Positions 26,516-34,951 of a stretch of DNA of 64,000 nucleotides are shown piece after piece (positions within the stretch are counted from its first letter, which is position 1; every line of letters starts with the position of its first letter). The stretch is taken from contig NZ_CH672414.1 in the NCBI RefSeq assembly GCF_000152785.1, positions 401,615 to 465,614 of the forward strand, in the 5' to 3' direction. This DNA comes from Yoonia vestfoldensis SKA53. Lineage in GTDB: Bacteria; Pseudomonadota; Alphaproteobacteria; Rhodobacterales; Rhodobacteraceae. The translations under genes were made by a program, and so were the position numbers. The notes below the pieces were generated by a model. The model had not been told where the DNA came from. It did no database searches and was given only the letters and a program-made list of their open reading frames with translations.

Positions 26516-27538
26516 ATGCGCAAAATCAACGAAGAAAACGAGCGGATCAAGCGCCGCTATCTGCAATATCTCAAAGTGGCAAAGCGCAAAGACCCGTCTA
26601 CGGTTCTTAAGGCCGCTGAAGGCATTTTGAGATTTGAAGCGACCACGGGTTACGCCAGCTTTAAACGCTTTCGCATTGAACAGGCGATCAAGTTCCAGGA
26701 GCGGTTAAACAGCGATGTGAACAAAGCGACAGGCAAGCCGTTGTCGAAATCCACGATCCGCAGCGTCTTGGCTGCGAACAAAGGATTCATCTTTTGGCTT
26801 GCAGATCAGCAGGGCTATAAAAGCCGCATCCGTCACTCTGACGCCGACTACTTCAACATGGATGCGAAAGGTGCGCGGGTAGCCAGTGCAGTGCGGGAAA
26901 CGCCCTATCCATCCTTGGAGATGGCCCGCCATGCTTTCTCCTACATGCCCGTGGATACCGAGATCGCCCAGCGCAACAAAGCACTTTTTGCTTTCTTGAT
27001 GCTGACTGGCGCGCGTGATGGGGCAGTGGCTTCATTGCGTGTCAAACATATCAACATGATCGATGGTTGCGTTTATCAGGATGCCCGGGAGGTGAAGACC
27101 AAGAACTCCAAGACTATTACGACCTACTTCTTGCCTGTTGACGCCGCATATCTTGAATGCTTTACGGCTTGGATGACGTATCTCAGAACGGCTGCGCTCT
27201 TTGGACCAGACGACCCATTGTTCCCACCCGCAAAAATCAAACCCGTCGACGGTACATTTAAGGTGGTTGGGTTTAGCCGCAAAACCTACAAGAATGCCAA
27301 TGCCATCCGGGCGGTGATCAAAGAAGCCTTCACCCGTGCCGATTTGCCTCAATTCACGCCGCACGCATTTCGCAAGACCTTGGTCAAGTGGGCGGACACA
27401 GTGTACCCCAGCCGCGAAGCGTTCAAAGCGTTCTCACAAAACATCGGGCACACAAGTGTAATCACGACAATCAGCGCCTACTGCCCGATTTCTACTGAAC
27501 AACAGGGGGTGTTGATTAAATCACCACGCTCTGGCTGA
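26516..27538 (+). CDS. Second tyrosine recombinase/integrase
   Basis: 340 residues. The SAM-like N-terminus (RRYLQYLKVAKRKDPSTVLKAAEGI) precedes a catalytic domain with Arg in LTGARDGAVASL, HAFRKTL, IGHTSVITTI and the Tyr in SAYCPIS. It is unlike the P4-type enzyme at 23579 and lacks DUF4102. It may belong to a second element nested or fused at the left end, or act with the AlpA/zinc-ribbon genes just upstream (gap 52 bases). Confidence 0.88.
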   Translation: MRKINEENERIKRRYLQYLKVAKRKDPSTVLKAAEGILRFEATTGYASFKRFRIEQAIKFQERLNSDVNKATGKPLSKSTIRSVLAANKGFIFWLADQQGYKSRIRHSDADYFNMDAKGARVASAVRETPYPSLEMARHAFSYMPVDTEIAQRNKALFAFLMLTGARDGAVASLRVKHINMIDGCVYQDAREVKTKNSKTITTYFLPVDAAYLECFTAWMTYLRTAALFGPDDPLFPPAKIKPVDGTFKVVGFSRKTYKNANAIRAVIKEAFTRADLPQFTPHAFRKTLVKWADTVYPSREAFKAFSQNIGHTSVITTISAYCPISTEQQGVLIKSPRSG

Positions 27539-27596
27539 TTGGCATTGTTCCTCGGATAGGCACGACTTGCCTTGCTGAAAATCAAAGGAAACCAAG

Positions 27597-27842
27597 GTGT
27601 TTGAAAGCGCCTTCAACAACATCGACCGCGAGCATCGCAATGAAAAGCGGCTGGCGTCCAACCTTGAGTACGCCGAGCAAACATCTTGGATTCTTTTCTT
27701 CACATACCTTGAGGACATTGAACAGGAACGACAAGACGAGGCCGATCTTGGGGGCCGCGATTATGCGTTCGTGCTAGTTAAGCCGAATGGATCGAAACTT
27801 TGGTGGCCCTTGTGGCTCTGCGGGCTTCTTGGTCGAGGCTGA
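27597..27842 (+). pseudogene. Chimeric remnant: HsdM N-terminus joined to a P4-integrase fragment
   Basis: Residues 1-56 (FESAFNNIDREHR...LEYAEQTSWILFFTYLEDIEQ) match the N-terminus of type I methylase HsdM. The frame then runs into FVLVKPNGSKLW, which is a piece of a DUF4102 integrase: 27768-27803 differs from 23657-23692 of the integrase gene at only 3 of 36 bases. After this the sequence is unrelated and stops at 27842. The remaining 27843-28017 holds no gene I can support except the operator at its end. This is a recombination scar, not a functional gene. Confidence 0.8.
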
Positions 27843-27998
27843 TACGCATGTGCTCACCCCCGACAGGCAAAGAGGTTGCAAAAAGTCGGTTCTTCGAAAG
27901 CACCTGCTTAAGAGTAGCGGCACTAACCGTCCGGACACAAGAGGACTCTTCGAGAACCGCCCAATCATCCAGATGCAGATGTGATTTCTTTTGCTACT

Positions 27999-28020
27999 AT
28001 GATGAAATACCGTCATTATG
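27999..28020 (+). promoter_or_regulatory. Candidate LacI-type operator over the start of the left lacI gene
   Basis: An interrupted palindrome: ATGATG at the left and GTCATTATG at the right (GTCAT being the partner of ATGA). It covers the ATG of the regulator gene itself. The site at 29058-29079 has the same length and the same two ends, differing only in a few central bases. Two copies flanking one regulator suggest autorepression and control of the downstream operon. Confidence 0.55.
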
Positions 28021-29058
28021 GATTTTATGGCAAGACGACCAACAATCAAAGATGTCGCCCGCGAAGCTGGCGTGAGCGCTACGACGGTAGATCGCGTCAT
28101 CAATGGTCGAACGCTCGTGCGCGAAGAGACGATGCGCAAGATCGCGGAGGCCGCCAACAGGGTAGGCTACCATGGTAAGGGCATCATCCAGGGCAAGTTG
28201 AAGACTTCGGTCCCGGAAGTTCGCCTTGGTTTTATCCTTCTGAAGAAATCTCAGGAGTTTTACAAAAACTTCGCCCTGCAAATTGAAAAAGAGGTATCCG
28301 GACGGCCCGATTACAGAATAATCGTGGACATTCGTTTTTCGTCCTCACAGTCACCCGACGAATTCGCACAGTTGCTACAAGATCTTGGTCGGCGGTGTCA
28401 TGCAATTGCCTGTACAGCCGTTAATGATAAGCGGCTTGACCCGGTTGTGCAAAGGCTGCGGGATGAAGGCGTAGTCGTGGTTTCGGTACTGAATGATTTT
28501 GCCCAAGGGATCAGGAAGGGGTATATAGGCCTTAATAACATGAAGATTGGCCGTACCGCTGCATGGATGATCACCAAGACGGTCCACCAGCCTGGTAAGC
28601 TCGCGATCTTCGTCGGGGGCAATCGATGGCATGGCCATGACCTACGTGAAGTCGGCTTTCGATCATTGGTCCGTGAGGTTGATCGTGGTTTTACGGTGCT
28701 TGATACGCTTGTAAACCTTGAGACGAGGCAGGTGACGTATGAAGCGACACTCGACCTGCTGCATAGGCACCCCGACCTGAAAGGCATCTATGTTGCGGGA
28801 GGGGGTATGGAGGGGGCCATCGCTGCGCTGCGCGAAGTCCATGACATACCTCATGTTGCGCTTGTCGTAAACGAATTGACAGCGGAAAGTCGGAGTGCGC
28901 TGATCGACGGTTATGCAGTTATGGCGATCGCTACTCCTTTGCCAGAGTTGTGTGCCGCACTCGTTGACCAGATGGTGGAATCTAGTTCAAAGGGCGTGGA
29001 AGGCGCATCTAGCCAGTACTTTCTGGAGCCAAAGTTGATTTTGCCGGAGATCCTATAA
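28018..29058 (+). CDS. LacI-family regulator of the inositol cluster (left copy)
   Basis: 346 residues. LacI helix-turn-helix (TIKDVAREAGVSATTVDRVINGR) then a periplasmic-binding-type effector domain with FVGGNRWHGHDLRE, VNLETRQVTYEATLDLL and YVAGGGMEGAIAALRE. By eye about half of its residues match the second LacI protein at 41349-42380, so they are paralogues. Likely effectors are inositols or their derivatives. It precedes the isomerase/ABC/iol genes. A second in-frame ATG at 28027 may be the real start (MARRPTIKD). Confidence 0.88.
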   Translation: MDFMARRPTIKDVAREAGVSATTVDRVINGRTLVREETMRKIAEAANRVGYHGKGIIQGKLKTSVPEVRLGFILLKKSQEFYKNFALQIEKEVSGRPDYRIIVDIRFSSSQSPDEFAQLLQDLGRRCHAIACTAVNDKRLDPVVQRLRDEGVVVVSVLNDFAQGIRKGYIGLNNMKIGRTAAWMITKTVHQPGKLAIFVGGNRWHGHDLREVGFRSLVREVDRGFTVLDTLVNLETRQVTYEATLDLLHRHPDLKGIYVAGGGMEGAIAALREVHDIPHVALVVNELTAESRSALIDGYAVMAIATPLPELCAALVDQMVESSSKGVEGASSQYFLEPKLILPEIL

Positions 29059-29079
29059 TGATGTAAAAGCGTCATTATG
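29058..29079 (+). promoter_or_regulatory. Candidate LacI-type operator upstream of the catabolic operon
   Basis: ATGATG...GTCATTATG as at 27999-28020; the flanking ATAATGA/TCATTAT arms form a 7-base inverted repeat. It abuts the lacI stop codon and lies 135 bases before the isomerase gene. Directly after it (29079-29092) is GTGACTAAAGTCAC, another short palindrome. Together they are good candidates for the operon control region. Confidence 0.6.
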
Positions 29080-29213
29080 TGACTAAAGTCACGTCATGAA
29101 TGGCATAAAATGAGACACGATCTATTGACCGAATCTTAGGTTGAGGCGCAGGTTCCCACCAGCTTTATACGGCAGACAACGTGATTACGTCATGTTTGCC
29201 TTGGGGGATAACA

Positions 29214-30029
29214 ATGCAGACCGCACTCAATCACATGACGACGCCCAACCTGTCGTATGTAGAATTTCTTGACCTTGCAGCGCAGCTTGGTTGCGTCGGC
29301 GTAGAAGTGCGTAACGACATTACCCGCACGCTTTTTGACGGGTTGGATGCAACCAGCGCCGGGAAAATGGCCGCAGACAAAGGCCTGCGCCTAGTCGGGC
29401 TAAGTCAGGTCTATCCGTTCAACAGCTGGGATGACGCGCGCGAGGCCGCTGTCCGTGCGTTGATCGACACCGCCAAAGCAGCCGGGGCTGAAACCATCAG
29501 TCTGATCCCACGCAACGATGGGACCGGTTTGGGCAACGGCGAACGTCAGGCAAAGGTGCGGGTCGCGTTGAAAGGTATCTTGCCAATGCTAAAGGACGCA
29601 GACCTTGTCGCATTGATCGAACCGCTGGGTTTTGGGCGCTCTTCACTGCGGTCCAAGTCGGAGTTGGTTGACGTGATCGATGGAATTGACGGCACGGCCT
29701 ATTTCAAGCTGGTCCACGACACCTTTCATCATACGCTGGCCGATGGTGGAGCGATTTTCCCCGAGTATACTGGGATCGTGCACATTTCGGGTGTCGTTGA
29801 TCCATCGTTGGGCATCGACCAGATGGAAGACGAACACCGTGTTCTGGTCGATGCTGACGACCGGTTGGGAAATGTGGCGCAAATTCAGGCATTGTTGGCG
29901 GCGGGCTACGACGGGCCAGTCTCGTACGAATGTTTTTCGCCTCAGACCCATGCGCTGACTGATCCCTACACCGCGATCAAACGGTCATTTGAATTCATTG
30001 CCTCACAGCTCAAGCGGGAAGCCGCCTGA
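29214..30029 (+). CDS. TIM-barrel sugar isomerase/epimerase (IolI/IolH-like; MocC-family fold)
   Basis: 271 residues of the xylose-isomerase-like AP endonuclease-2 fold. Likely metal ligands are the Glu in ALIEPLGF, Asp/His in VHDTFHH and the Glu in SYECFSP. Family members include inosose isomerase IolI and the rhizopine protein MocC. First gene of the operon after the operator region. The start at 29214 (MQTALNHMTTP) follows GGGGGATAA. The exact reaction (keto-inositol isomerisation is the best guess) is inferred from context. Confidence 0.82.
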   Translation: MQTALNHMTTPNLSYVEFLDLAAQLGCVGVEVRNDITRTLFDGLDATSAGKMAADKGLRLVGLSQVYPFNSWDDAREAAVRALIDTAKAAGAETISLIPRNDGTGLGNGERQAKVRVALKGILPMLKDADLVALIEPLGFGRSSLRSKSELVDVIDGIDGTAYFKLVHDTFHHTLADGGAIFPEYTGIVHISGVVDPSLGIDQMEDEHRVLVDADDRLGNVAQIQALLAAGYDGPVSYECFSPQTHALTDPYTAIKRSFEFIASQLKREAA

Positions 30030-30053
30030 GTCTGGGGATTGATTGCCCCAGAC
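30030..30053 (+). repeat. Intercistronic hairpin before the binding-protein gene
   Basis: GTCTGGGG (30030-30037) and CCCCAGAC (30046-30053), a perfect 8-base stem with an 8-base loop, starting right after the isomerase stop codon. No T run follows, so it is more likely an RNA-stability or processing element than a terminator. Confidence 0.55.
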
Positions 30054-30107
30054 AGGGGTTCCGGCAGGAGGAACGGTGCGCCGGACACCATTAACGGGAG
30101 GAACCCA

Positions 30108-31052
30108 ATGAAAAAGACTCTTATGGCCGCAGGCCTCGCTTCGATGCTGTCCACAACCGCTATGGCCGAAAATATCGGGGTTTCCATGGCGCTATTCGAT
30201 GACAACTTTCTGACCGTTCTGCGCAATGGCATTCAGGAAATGGCCGATGGCATGGACGGGGTGGACGTCCAGATCGAGGACGCACAGAACGACGTTGCCC
30301 GTCAGCTTGACCAGATCAATAACTTCGTCGCATCCGGCGTCGATGCAATCATCGTCAACCCTGTCGATACGTCGGCAACGCAGGCGATGACAGATGCAGC
30401 GGCTGCTGCCGGTGTTCCACTTGTCTTTGTGAACCGCCAGCCCGTCAACGTTGATACACTACCAGACAATCAGGCATTCGTGGCATCCAACGAGATTGAA
30501 TCCGGTACGCTGGAAACTTTTGAGATATGCAAGATGTTGCGCGCACAGGGTCTTGGCGGCGGCGCAAAGGCCTATGTAATGATGGGCGAGCTTTCCAACC
30601 AGGCCGCCGTCCAACGGACAAAAGACGTCGAGGATATCCTTGGCATCGACATGTGCAACTTTATTGAAGTGATTGACCAACAGACTGCGAACTGGTCGCG
30701 CGAACAGGCAAACTCGCTGATGACCAACTGGTTGTCTTCAGGTGAAGAGTTCCACGCCGTCATCGCGAATAACGATGAAATGGCACTGGGAGCAATTCAG
30801 GCGATGAAGGCTGCAGGTATCGACATGGCTGATGTCGTGGTCGGTGGCGTTGATGCGACACAGGACGCTTTGGCTGCAATGCAGGCTGGCGATCTGGATG
30901 TGACTGTTTTCCAGAACGCTGCCGGTCAGGGTTCGGGCGCACTGAATGCCGCTATCGCGCTTGCGAACGGCGAAGACGTTGAACAGAAGGTCTATATTCC
31001 GTTTGAGTTGGTGACGCCTGCCAATATCGCCGACTATCTTTCCGCAAACTAA
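30108..31052 (+). CDS. Inositol-type sugar ABC transporter substrate-binding protein
   Basis: 314 residues with signal peptide MKKTLMAAGLASMLSTTAMA. The mature protein is a type-I periplasmic-binding fold: GVSMALFDDNFLTVLRNGI, INNFVASGVDAIIVNPVDTSA, ANNDEMALGAIQAMKAAG and GGVDATQDALAAMQAGDLDVTVFQNA. This is the IbpA/MocB group (inositol- and rhizopine-binding proteins). A strong AGGAGG-like site precedes the ATG. Followed by permease and ATPase genes of the same importer. Confidence 0.9.
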   Translation: MKKTLMAAGLASMLSTTAMAENIGVSMALFDDNFLTVLRNGIQEMADGMDGVDVQIEDAQNDVARQLDQINNFVASGVDAIIVNPVDTSATQAMTDAAAAAGVPLVFVNRQPVNVDTLPDNQAFVASNEIESGTLETFEICKMLRAQGLGGGAKAYVMMGELSNQAAVQRTKDVEDILGIDMCNFIEVIDQQTANWSREQANSLMTNWLSSGEEFHAVIANNDEMALGAIQAMKAAGIDMADVVVGGVDATQDALAAMQAGDLDVTVFQNAAGQGSGALNAAIALANGEDVEQKVYIPFELVTPANIADYLSAN

Positions 31053-31071
31053 GCTGACTGACTAAGTCAGA

Positions 31072-31102
31072 CCGAAGCGGCGCCTGTGTTGCGCCGCTTC
31101 GG
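31072..31102 (+). repeat. Strong intercistronic hairpin between binding protein and permease
   Basis: CCGAAGCGGCGC (31072-31083) and GCGCCGCTTCGG (31091-31102): a perfect 12-base stem, 7-base loop and no T run. Hairpins in this position commonly stabilise the abundant binding-protein mRNA and reduce read-through to the membrane genes. Confidence 0.75.
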
Positions 31103-31147
31103 GACATGAAAAAGATCACCGTGGGGTGAGCGCCTGAGGAGGGGAAC

Positions 31148-32233
31148 ATGGTAGATAAGCTATCACATGGTATCGGCGGGCTGACCTACGACAAAACCAA
31201 ACGCGCTTGGCCGAACGAGGCAAACGTCTTTATCGCGCTGATTTTGATCATTCTGGCTTTTGAGGCTCTTGGGCAAATTTTGCCCTACATGAACGGCCAA
31301 AGCATGCTTTTTGATTTCAACACCAGCCGCGACGGCACCATCATGAATATCGCGCGGATCAAGATTATCATTCTGCAAGTGGCCATCATCGGCATTATCG
31401 CGCTGGGTGTGACCCAAGTCATTATCTCCGGCGGGATTGACCTGTCGTCCGGCCCGCTCGTTGGGGCGACGGCGATGATCGTGATGTCCTTTGCCCAGAC
31501 CGAACTGGTGAACGGCCAGTTGAACCCCAAGGCTGTTTTTGGCGCATGGTCATTCGATTTGCCTGTTATCGTACCAATCATGGTCGGTCTGGTCTTTGGG
31601 GCCTTCATCGGCGGCATCAACGGGTTTTTGATCGCGTTTACGCGAATTCCACCCTTTATCGCGACGCTGGGCATGTTCCTGATCTGTCGCGGTATTTCGC
31701 AATGGTGGACCAAAGGGCAGCCGGTTTCTTTTCCAACGGACGCATTCGCCGCCATCGGGTCGGGCATGATGCCGGTCGTCTGGTTTGCAATGCTGGCCAT
31801 TCTGCTGGGTCTGATCATGAAGTTTACCGTCTATGGCAAGCATACTTATGCGATCGGTTCAAACGAGGACGCAGCACGAATGTCCGGTATCAACGTCAGG
31901 CGGCACAAGATTCTGGTCTATATGATCGCTTCCATGTTTGCCGCCTTTGCAGCGATCGTGTTGTCATCCAAAAATCTTACCGCACAAGCTGGAATGGGGC
32001 AGTTTTACGAACTCTATGCAATTGCGATGGCCGTCATCGGTGGAGTCAGCCTGAAAGGTGGGCGCGGTTCGATGATCGGCACCGTGCTGGGGGCAATGGT
32101 GTTCGGTGTGATCCAGTCTGGCTTCACGTTTATCAAGCTCGATGCCTTTTACCAGTTGATGGCGATGGGCGCGATCATCATCGGCGCGGTGGTCTTGGAT
32201 CAGTATCGTCAGCAACGTGCAACAGCCGGCTGA
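31148..32233 (+). CDS. Inositol-type sugar ABC transporter permease
   Basis: 361-residue polytopic protein of the BPD_transp_2 (RbsC/XylH) family. Markers are GVTQVIISGGIDLSSGPLVGATAM, NGFLIAFTRIPPFIATLGMFLICRGISQWWTKGQP, YAIGSNEDAARMSGINVRRHKI and GGVSLKGGRGSMIGTVLGA. About nine to ten helices are visible. GAGGAGGGGAAC precedes the ATG at 31148. Works with the binding protein at 30108 and the ATPase at 32246. Confidence 0.93.
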   Translation: MVDKLSHGIGGLTYDKTKRAWPNEANVFIALILIILAFEALGQILPYMNGQSMLFDFNTSRDGTIMNIARIKIIILQVAIIGIIALGVTQVIISGGIDLSSGPLVGATAMIVMSFAQTELVNGQLNPKAVFGAWSFDLPVIVPIMVGLVFGAFIGGINGFLIAFTRIPPFIATLGMFLICRGISQWWTKGQPVSFPTDAFAAIGSGMMPVVWFAMLAILLGLIMKFTVYGKHTYAIGSNEDAARMSGINVRRHKILVYMIASMFAAFAAIVLSSKNLTAQAGMGQFYELYAIAMAVIGGVSLKGGRGSMIGTVLGAMVFGVIQSGFTFIKLDAFYQLMAMGAIIIGAVVLDQYRQQRATAG

Positions 32234-32245
32234 AAGGAACATATC

Positions 32246-33028
32246 ATGAGCAACGACTATATCCTCGAAACCCGCAATTTGACTAAGCATTACGGCGGCG
32301 TTCACGCCCTGGAAGGCGCGAACTTCAAGCTGCGCAAGGGTGAACATATTGCGATCATGGGCGACAATGGTGCGGGCAAATCGACGTTCGTGCGGCAAAT
32401 TACCGGCGTCGAACAGCGGACACGCGGCGATGTGATCTTTGATGGCAAACCAGTGAACTTTGTAGGGCCGTTAGACGCCCGCGAAGCCGGCATAGAAACC
32501 GTGTTTCAGACACTTGCGTTGGCTGACGATCTGGACGTGCCCGATAACCTGTTTCTGGGCCGCGAATTGACAAAATGGAATTTCCTGGGGCCGTTCCGTT
32601 TGCTTGACTACAAGGCGATGCATCAGGCAACCATGGCGGGTCTGGAAAAGACGGGCGTGAAAATCCCCAATGTCCGCAACCCGATCCGCAATATGTCTGG
32701 TGGTCAGCGGCAATGCGTCGCAATCGCGCGCACCGCTACATTCCATTCCAAGTTGACAATCATGGATGAACCGACGGCAGCTTTGGGTGTTCAGGAAACA
32801 GCACAGGTCGAAAACATCATTCGCACCCTCAAAGAAGCAGGCGAGCCATTAATTCTTGTCAGCCATAACATGCGTCAGGTCTTTGATCTGGTAGACCGTG
32901 TGGTCGTCTTCCGGCGCGGACGCATCTGTGCCGACCTCGACATCAAGAACGACGATGTAACGGGCGAAGATGTCGTGGGCTATATCACAGGTGCCAAGAC
33001 CCAAGCTGGATTTGAAGACGCAGCATGA
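32246..33028 (+). CDS. Inositol-type sugar ABC transporter ATPase
   Basis: 260-residue single nucleotide-binding domain: Walker A GDNGAGKST, Q-loop ETVFQTLAL, signature NMSGGQRQ, Walker B KLTIMDEPTAALG, H-loop LVSHNM. Many sugar ABC ATPases of this group are double-domain proteins; this is the single-domain form, as in the Caulobacter inositol importer IatA type. It overlaps the SDR gene by ATGA. Confidence 0.93.
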   Translation: MSNDYILETRNLTKHYGGVHALEGANFKLRKGEHIAIMGDNGAGKSTFVRQITGVEQRTRGDVIFDGKPVNFVGPLDAREAGIETVFQTLALADDLDVPDNLFLGRELTKWNFLGPFRLLDYKAMHQATMAGLEKTGVKIPNVRNPIRNMSGGQRQCVAIARTATFHSKLTIMDEPTAALGVQETAQVENIIRTLKEAGEPLILVSHNMRQVFDLVDRVVVFRRGRICADLDIKNDDVTGEDVVGYITGAKTQAGFEDAA

Positions 33029-33801
33029 AAAATGGCATTCATTCCGATACTGCCGCGCTGGTCATTGGCGGGACGCAGGGACTTGGGCTTGCGATCGCAA
33101 AACGGCTGGTCGCAGAAGGCTGCCGCCGTATCGTGATTGCGGGCCGTGATCCAGTGCGCGGTGAAGCGGCGGCACTTCAGATCGGTGCCAGTTTCATGGC
33201 TGCCGATCTGGAAGACACAGACAGCATTCTATCGCTCGTGGATAAGGCGGCCCATCGAATGGGCAGGATCACGGCCCTTGTTAATGCGGGTGCAATGACT
33301 GCCAGAGGTTCGGTGCTGGACACAACGCCCGAAGCGTTCGACCGCATGATATCAGCTAACCTCAGGTCGCCATTCTTTGCGATCCAGCGTGTGTCGCAAC
33401 TTGCTATCGCAGCAGGAGAGCCTGCCGCAATCTTGAACATCCTGTCTATGGTCACCCATTGCGGTCAATCGTTTTTGGCGCCCTATTCGGCGTCCAAAGC
33501 GGCACTGGCCAACGTCACTAAAAATGCTGCCAATGCACTGCGCAACCATCGTATTCGTGTGAACGGAATAAACTGCGGATGGATGGATACCCCCGGAGAG
33601 GATGCCGTCCAAAAGAAATTCCACAACGCCGGTGACGACTGGTTGGAAAAGGCCGAAGCACAGCAGCCCTTCAAGATGCTTGTGAAGCCCGACCATGTCG
33701 CAGGGCTGGCCAGTTATATTTTAAGCGATGCGGCGGGTGTCATGACCGGATCGCTTGTTGATTTTGACCAGAATGTTGCCGGAGCCTATCCGGAACACTG
33801 A
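33025..33801 (+). CDS. SDR-family oxidoreductase
   Basis: 258 residues: nucleotide loop GGTQGLGLAIAKRL, NAG motif region (LVNAGAMTARG), catalytic Ser in ILSMVTHCG and YSASKAAL, and a C-terminal SDAAGVMTGSLVDFDQ. NAD(P)-dependent. It is coupled to the ABC ATPase (4-base overlap) and precedes iolG, so oxidation of an inositol stereoisomer, methyl ether or downstream alcohol is a reasonable inference; the substrate is not shown by sequence. Confidence 0.88.
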   Translation: MKNGIHSDTAALVIGGTQGLGLAIAKRLVAEGCRRIVIAGRDPVRGEAAALQIGASFMAADLEDTDSILSLVDKAAHRMGRITALVNAGAMTARGSVLDTTPEAFDRMISANLRSPFFAIQRVSQLAIAAGEPAAILNILSMVTHCGQSFLAPYSASKAALANVTKNAANALRNHRIRVNGINCGWMDTPGEDAVQKKFHNAGDDWLEKAEAQQPFKMLVKPDHVAGLASYILSDAAGVMTGSLVDFDQNVAGAYPEH

Positions 33802-33844
33802 AACACGCAAGGCTTTGGCCTGAAGGAAGAGAAAGAGAAGAAGA

Positions 33845-34837
33845 ATGTCTATCAGATTTGCCGTGCTGGGTGCAGGCCGCATCGGACAAGTGCACGCAAA
33901 AGCAGTGTCGTCGGTCAATGGTGCAACATTGGTTGCCATCGCCGATCCTGTCGCAGCGGCAGCGCACCACATCCGCGACACGTATGGCTGCGACATCCGT
34001 TCCATCGACATGATCCTCACGTCCGACGATGTCGATGCCGTGATCATCTGCACCCCAACGGACACACATGCTGACTTGATCGAGCGTTTCATCAAGGCCG
34101 GAAAAGCGGTGTTCTGTGAAAAGCCAGTAGATCTTGACGTCGCACGCGCTCGCAAGGTTGTGGACACGGTAGTGGCCGAGAATGGGCTGCTGATGGTTGG
34201 CTTCCAGCGCCGTTTCGACCCCGATTTCATGGCGCTGAAACAGGCCATCGACGAGGGTGTCATCGGTGAGGTTGAAATGGTGACACTGACGAGTCGCGAC
34301 CCCGGCGCACCGCCCGTAGACTATATCAAACGCTCTGGCGGGATTTTCCGGGATATGACGATCCACGATTTCGACGTGGCCCGCTGGCTACTGGGCGAAG
34401 AAGTCACTTCAGTTCAGGCGGCTGCGTCTGTCCTGACCGATCCGGCGATCAAAGAACTGGGCGATTATGACAGCGTCAATGTGATCCTGATGACGGCAAG
34501 TGGCAAGCAATGTACGATCAATAACACCCGCCGCGCGACTTATGGTTATGATCAGCGGATCGAAGTCCATGGATCAAAAGGCTCTGTCTCTGCCGAAAAC
34601 CACCGCGAGAGCCGGATCGAAATCGCGAATGGGGCAGGGTATACCCGCCCGCCGCTGCTGAATTTCTTCATGTCCCGTTATACCGCGGCCTATGCCAACG
34701 AGATTGCGTCTTTTGTCGATGCTATTGCGAACGGCACACCAACCAAGACGACAGGTATGGACGGTTTGAAGGCTCTGGAACTGGCGGATGCGGCGCTAAA
34801 GTCTGCACAAACAGGACAGGCCGTCAGCTTGGCCTAG
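33845..34837 (+). CDS. iolG: Inositol 2-dehydrogenase (Gfo/Idh/MocA family)
   Basis: 330 residues: N-terminal Rossmann GAGRIGQVHAKAV, the EKPVDLD motif with catalytic lysine, and DMTIHDFDVARWLLG holding the Asp/His pair. Oxidises myo-inositol to scyllo-inosose. Rhizobial MocA belongs to the same family, so in this cluster it may also take inosamine or methyl-inositol derivatives. A GGAAGAG-type site precedes the ATG. A long hairpin follows the stop. Confidence 0.9.
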   Translation: MSIRFAVLGAGRIGQVHAKAVSSVNGATLVAIADPVAAAAHHIRDTYGCDIRSIDMILTSDDVDAVIICTPTDTHADLIERFIKAGKAVFCEKPVDLDVARARKVVDTVVAENGLLMVGFQRRFDPDFMALKQAIDEGVIGEVEMVTLTSRDPGAPPVDYIKRSGGIFRDMTIHDFDVARWLLGEEVTSVQAAASVLTDPAIKELGDYDSVNVILMTASGKQCTINNTRRATYGYDQRIEVHGSKGSVSAENHRESRIEIANGAGYTRPPLLNFFMSRYTAAYANEIASFVDAIANGTPTKTTGMDGLKALELADAALKSAQTGQAVSLA

Positions 34838-34858
34838 GGTAAGCTGCTTGGGCAATTG

Positions 34859-34895
34859 CAGCGCCAATGGCCTTTCAAAAGGTACATTGGCGCTG
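34859..34895 (+). repeat. Long hairpin between iolG and purU
   Basis: CAGCGCCAATG (34859-34869) and CATTGGCGCTG (34885-34895) form a perfect 11-base stem, and CCTTT/AAAGG inside continues it. The nearest T tract (TTTTT) begins about 17 bases later, so it is not a textbook terminator. It may attenuate transcription or mark an mRNA processing site between the two halves of the operon. Confidence 0.65.
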
Positions 34896-34951
34896 GCTGT
34901 GAAGTGGTCAGTTTTTGACAAGATCCCTGAAAGAAAAGAAGGACGAGCCTT

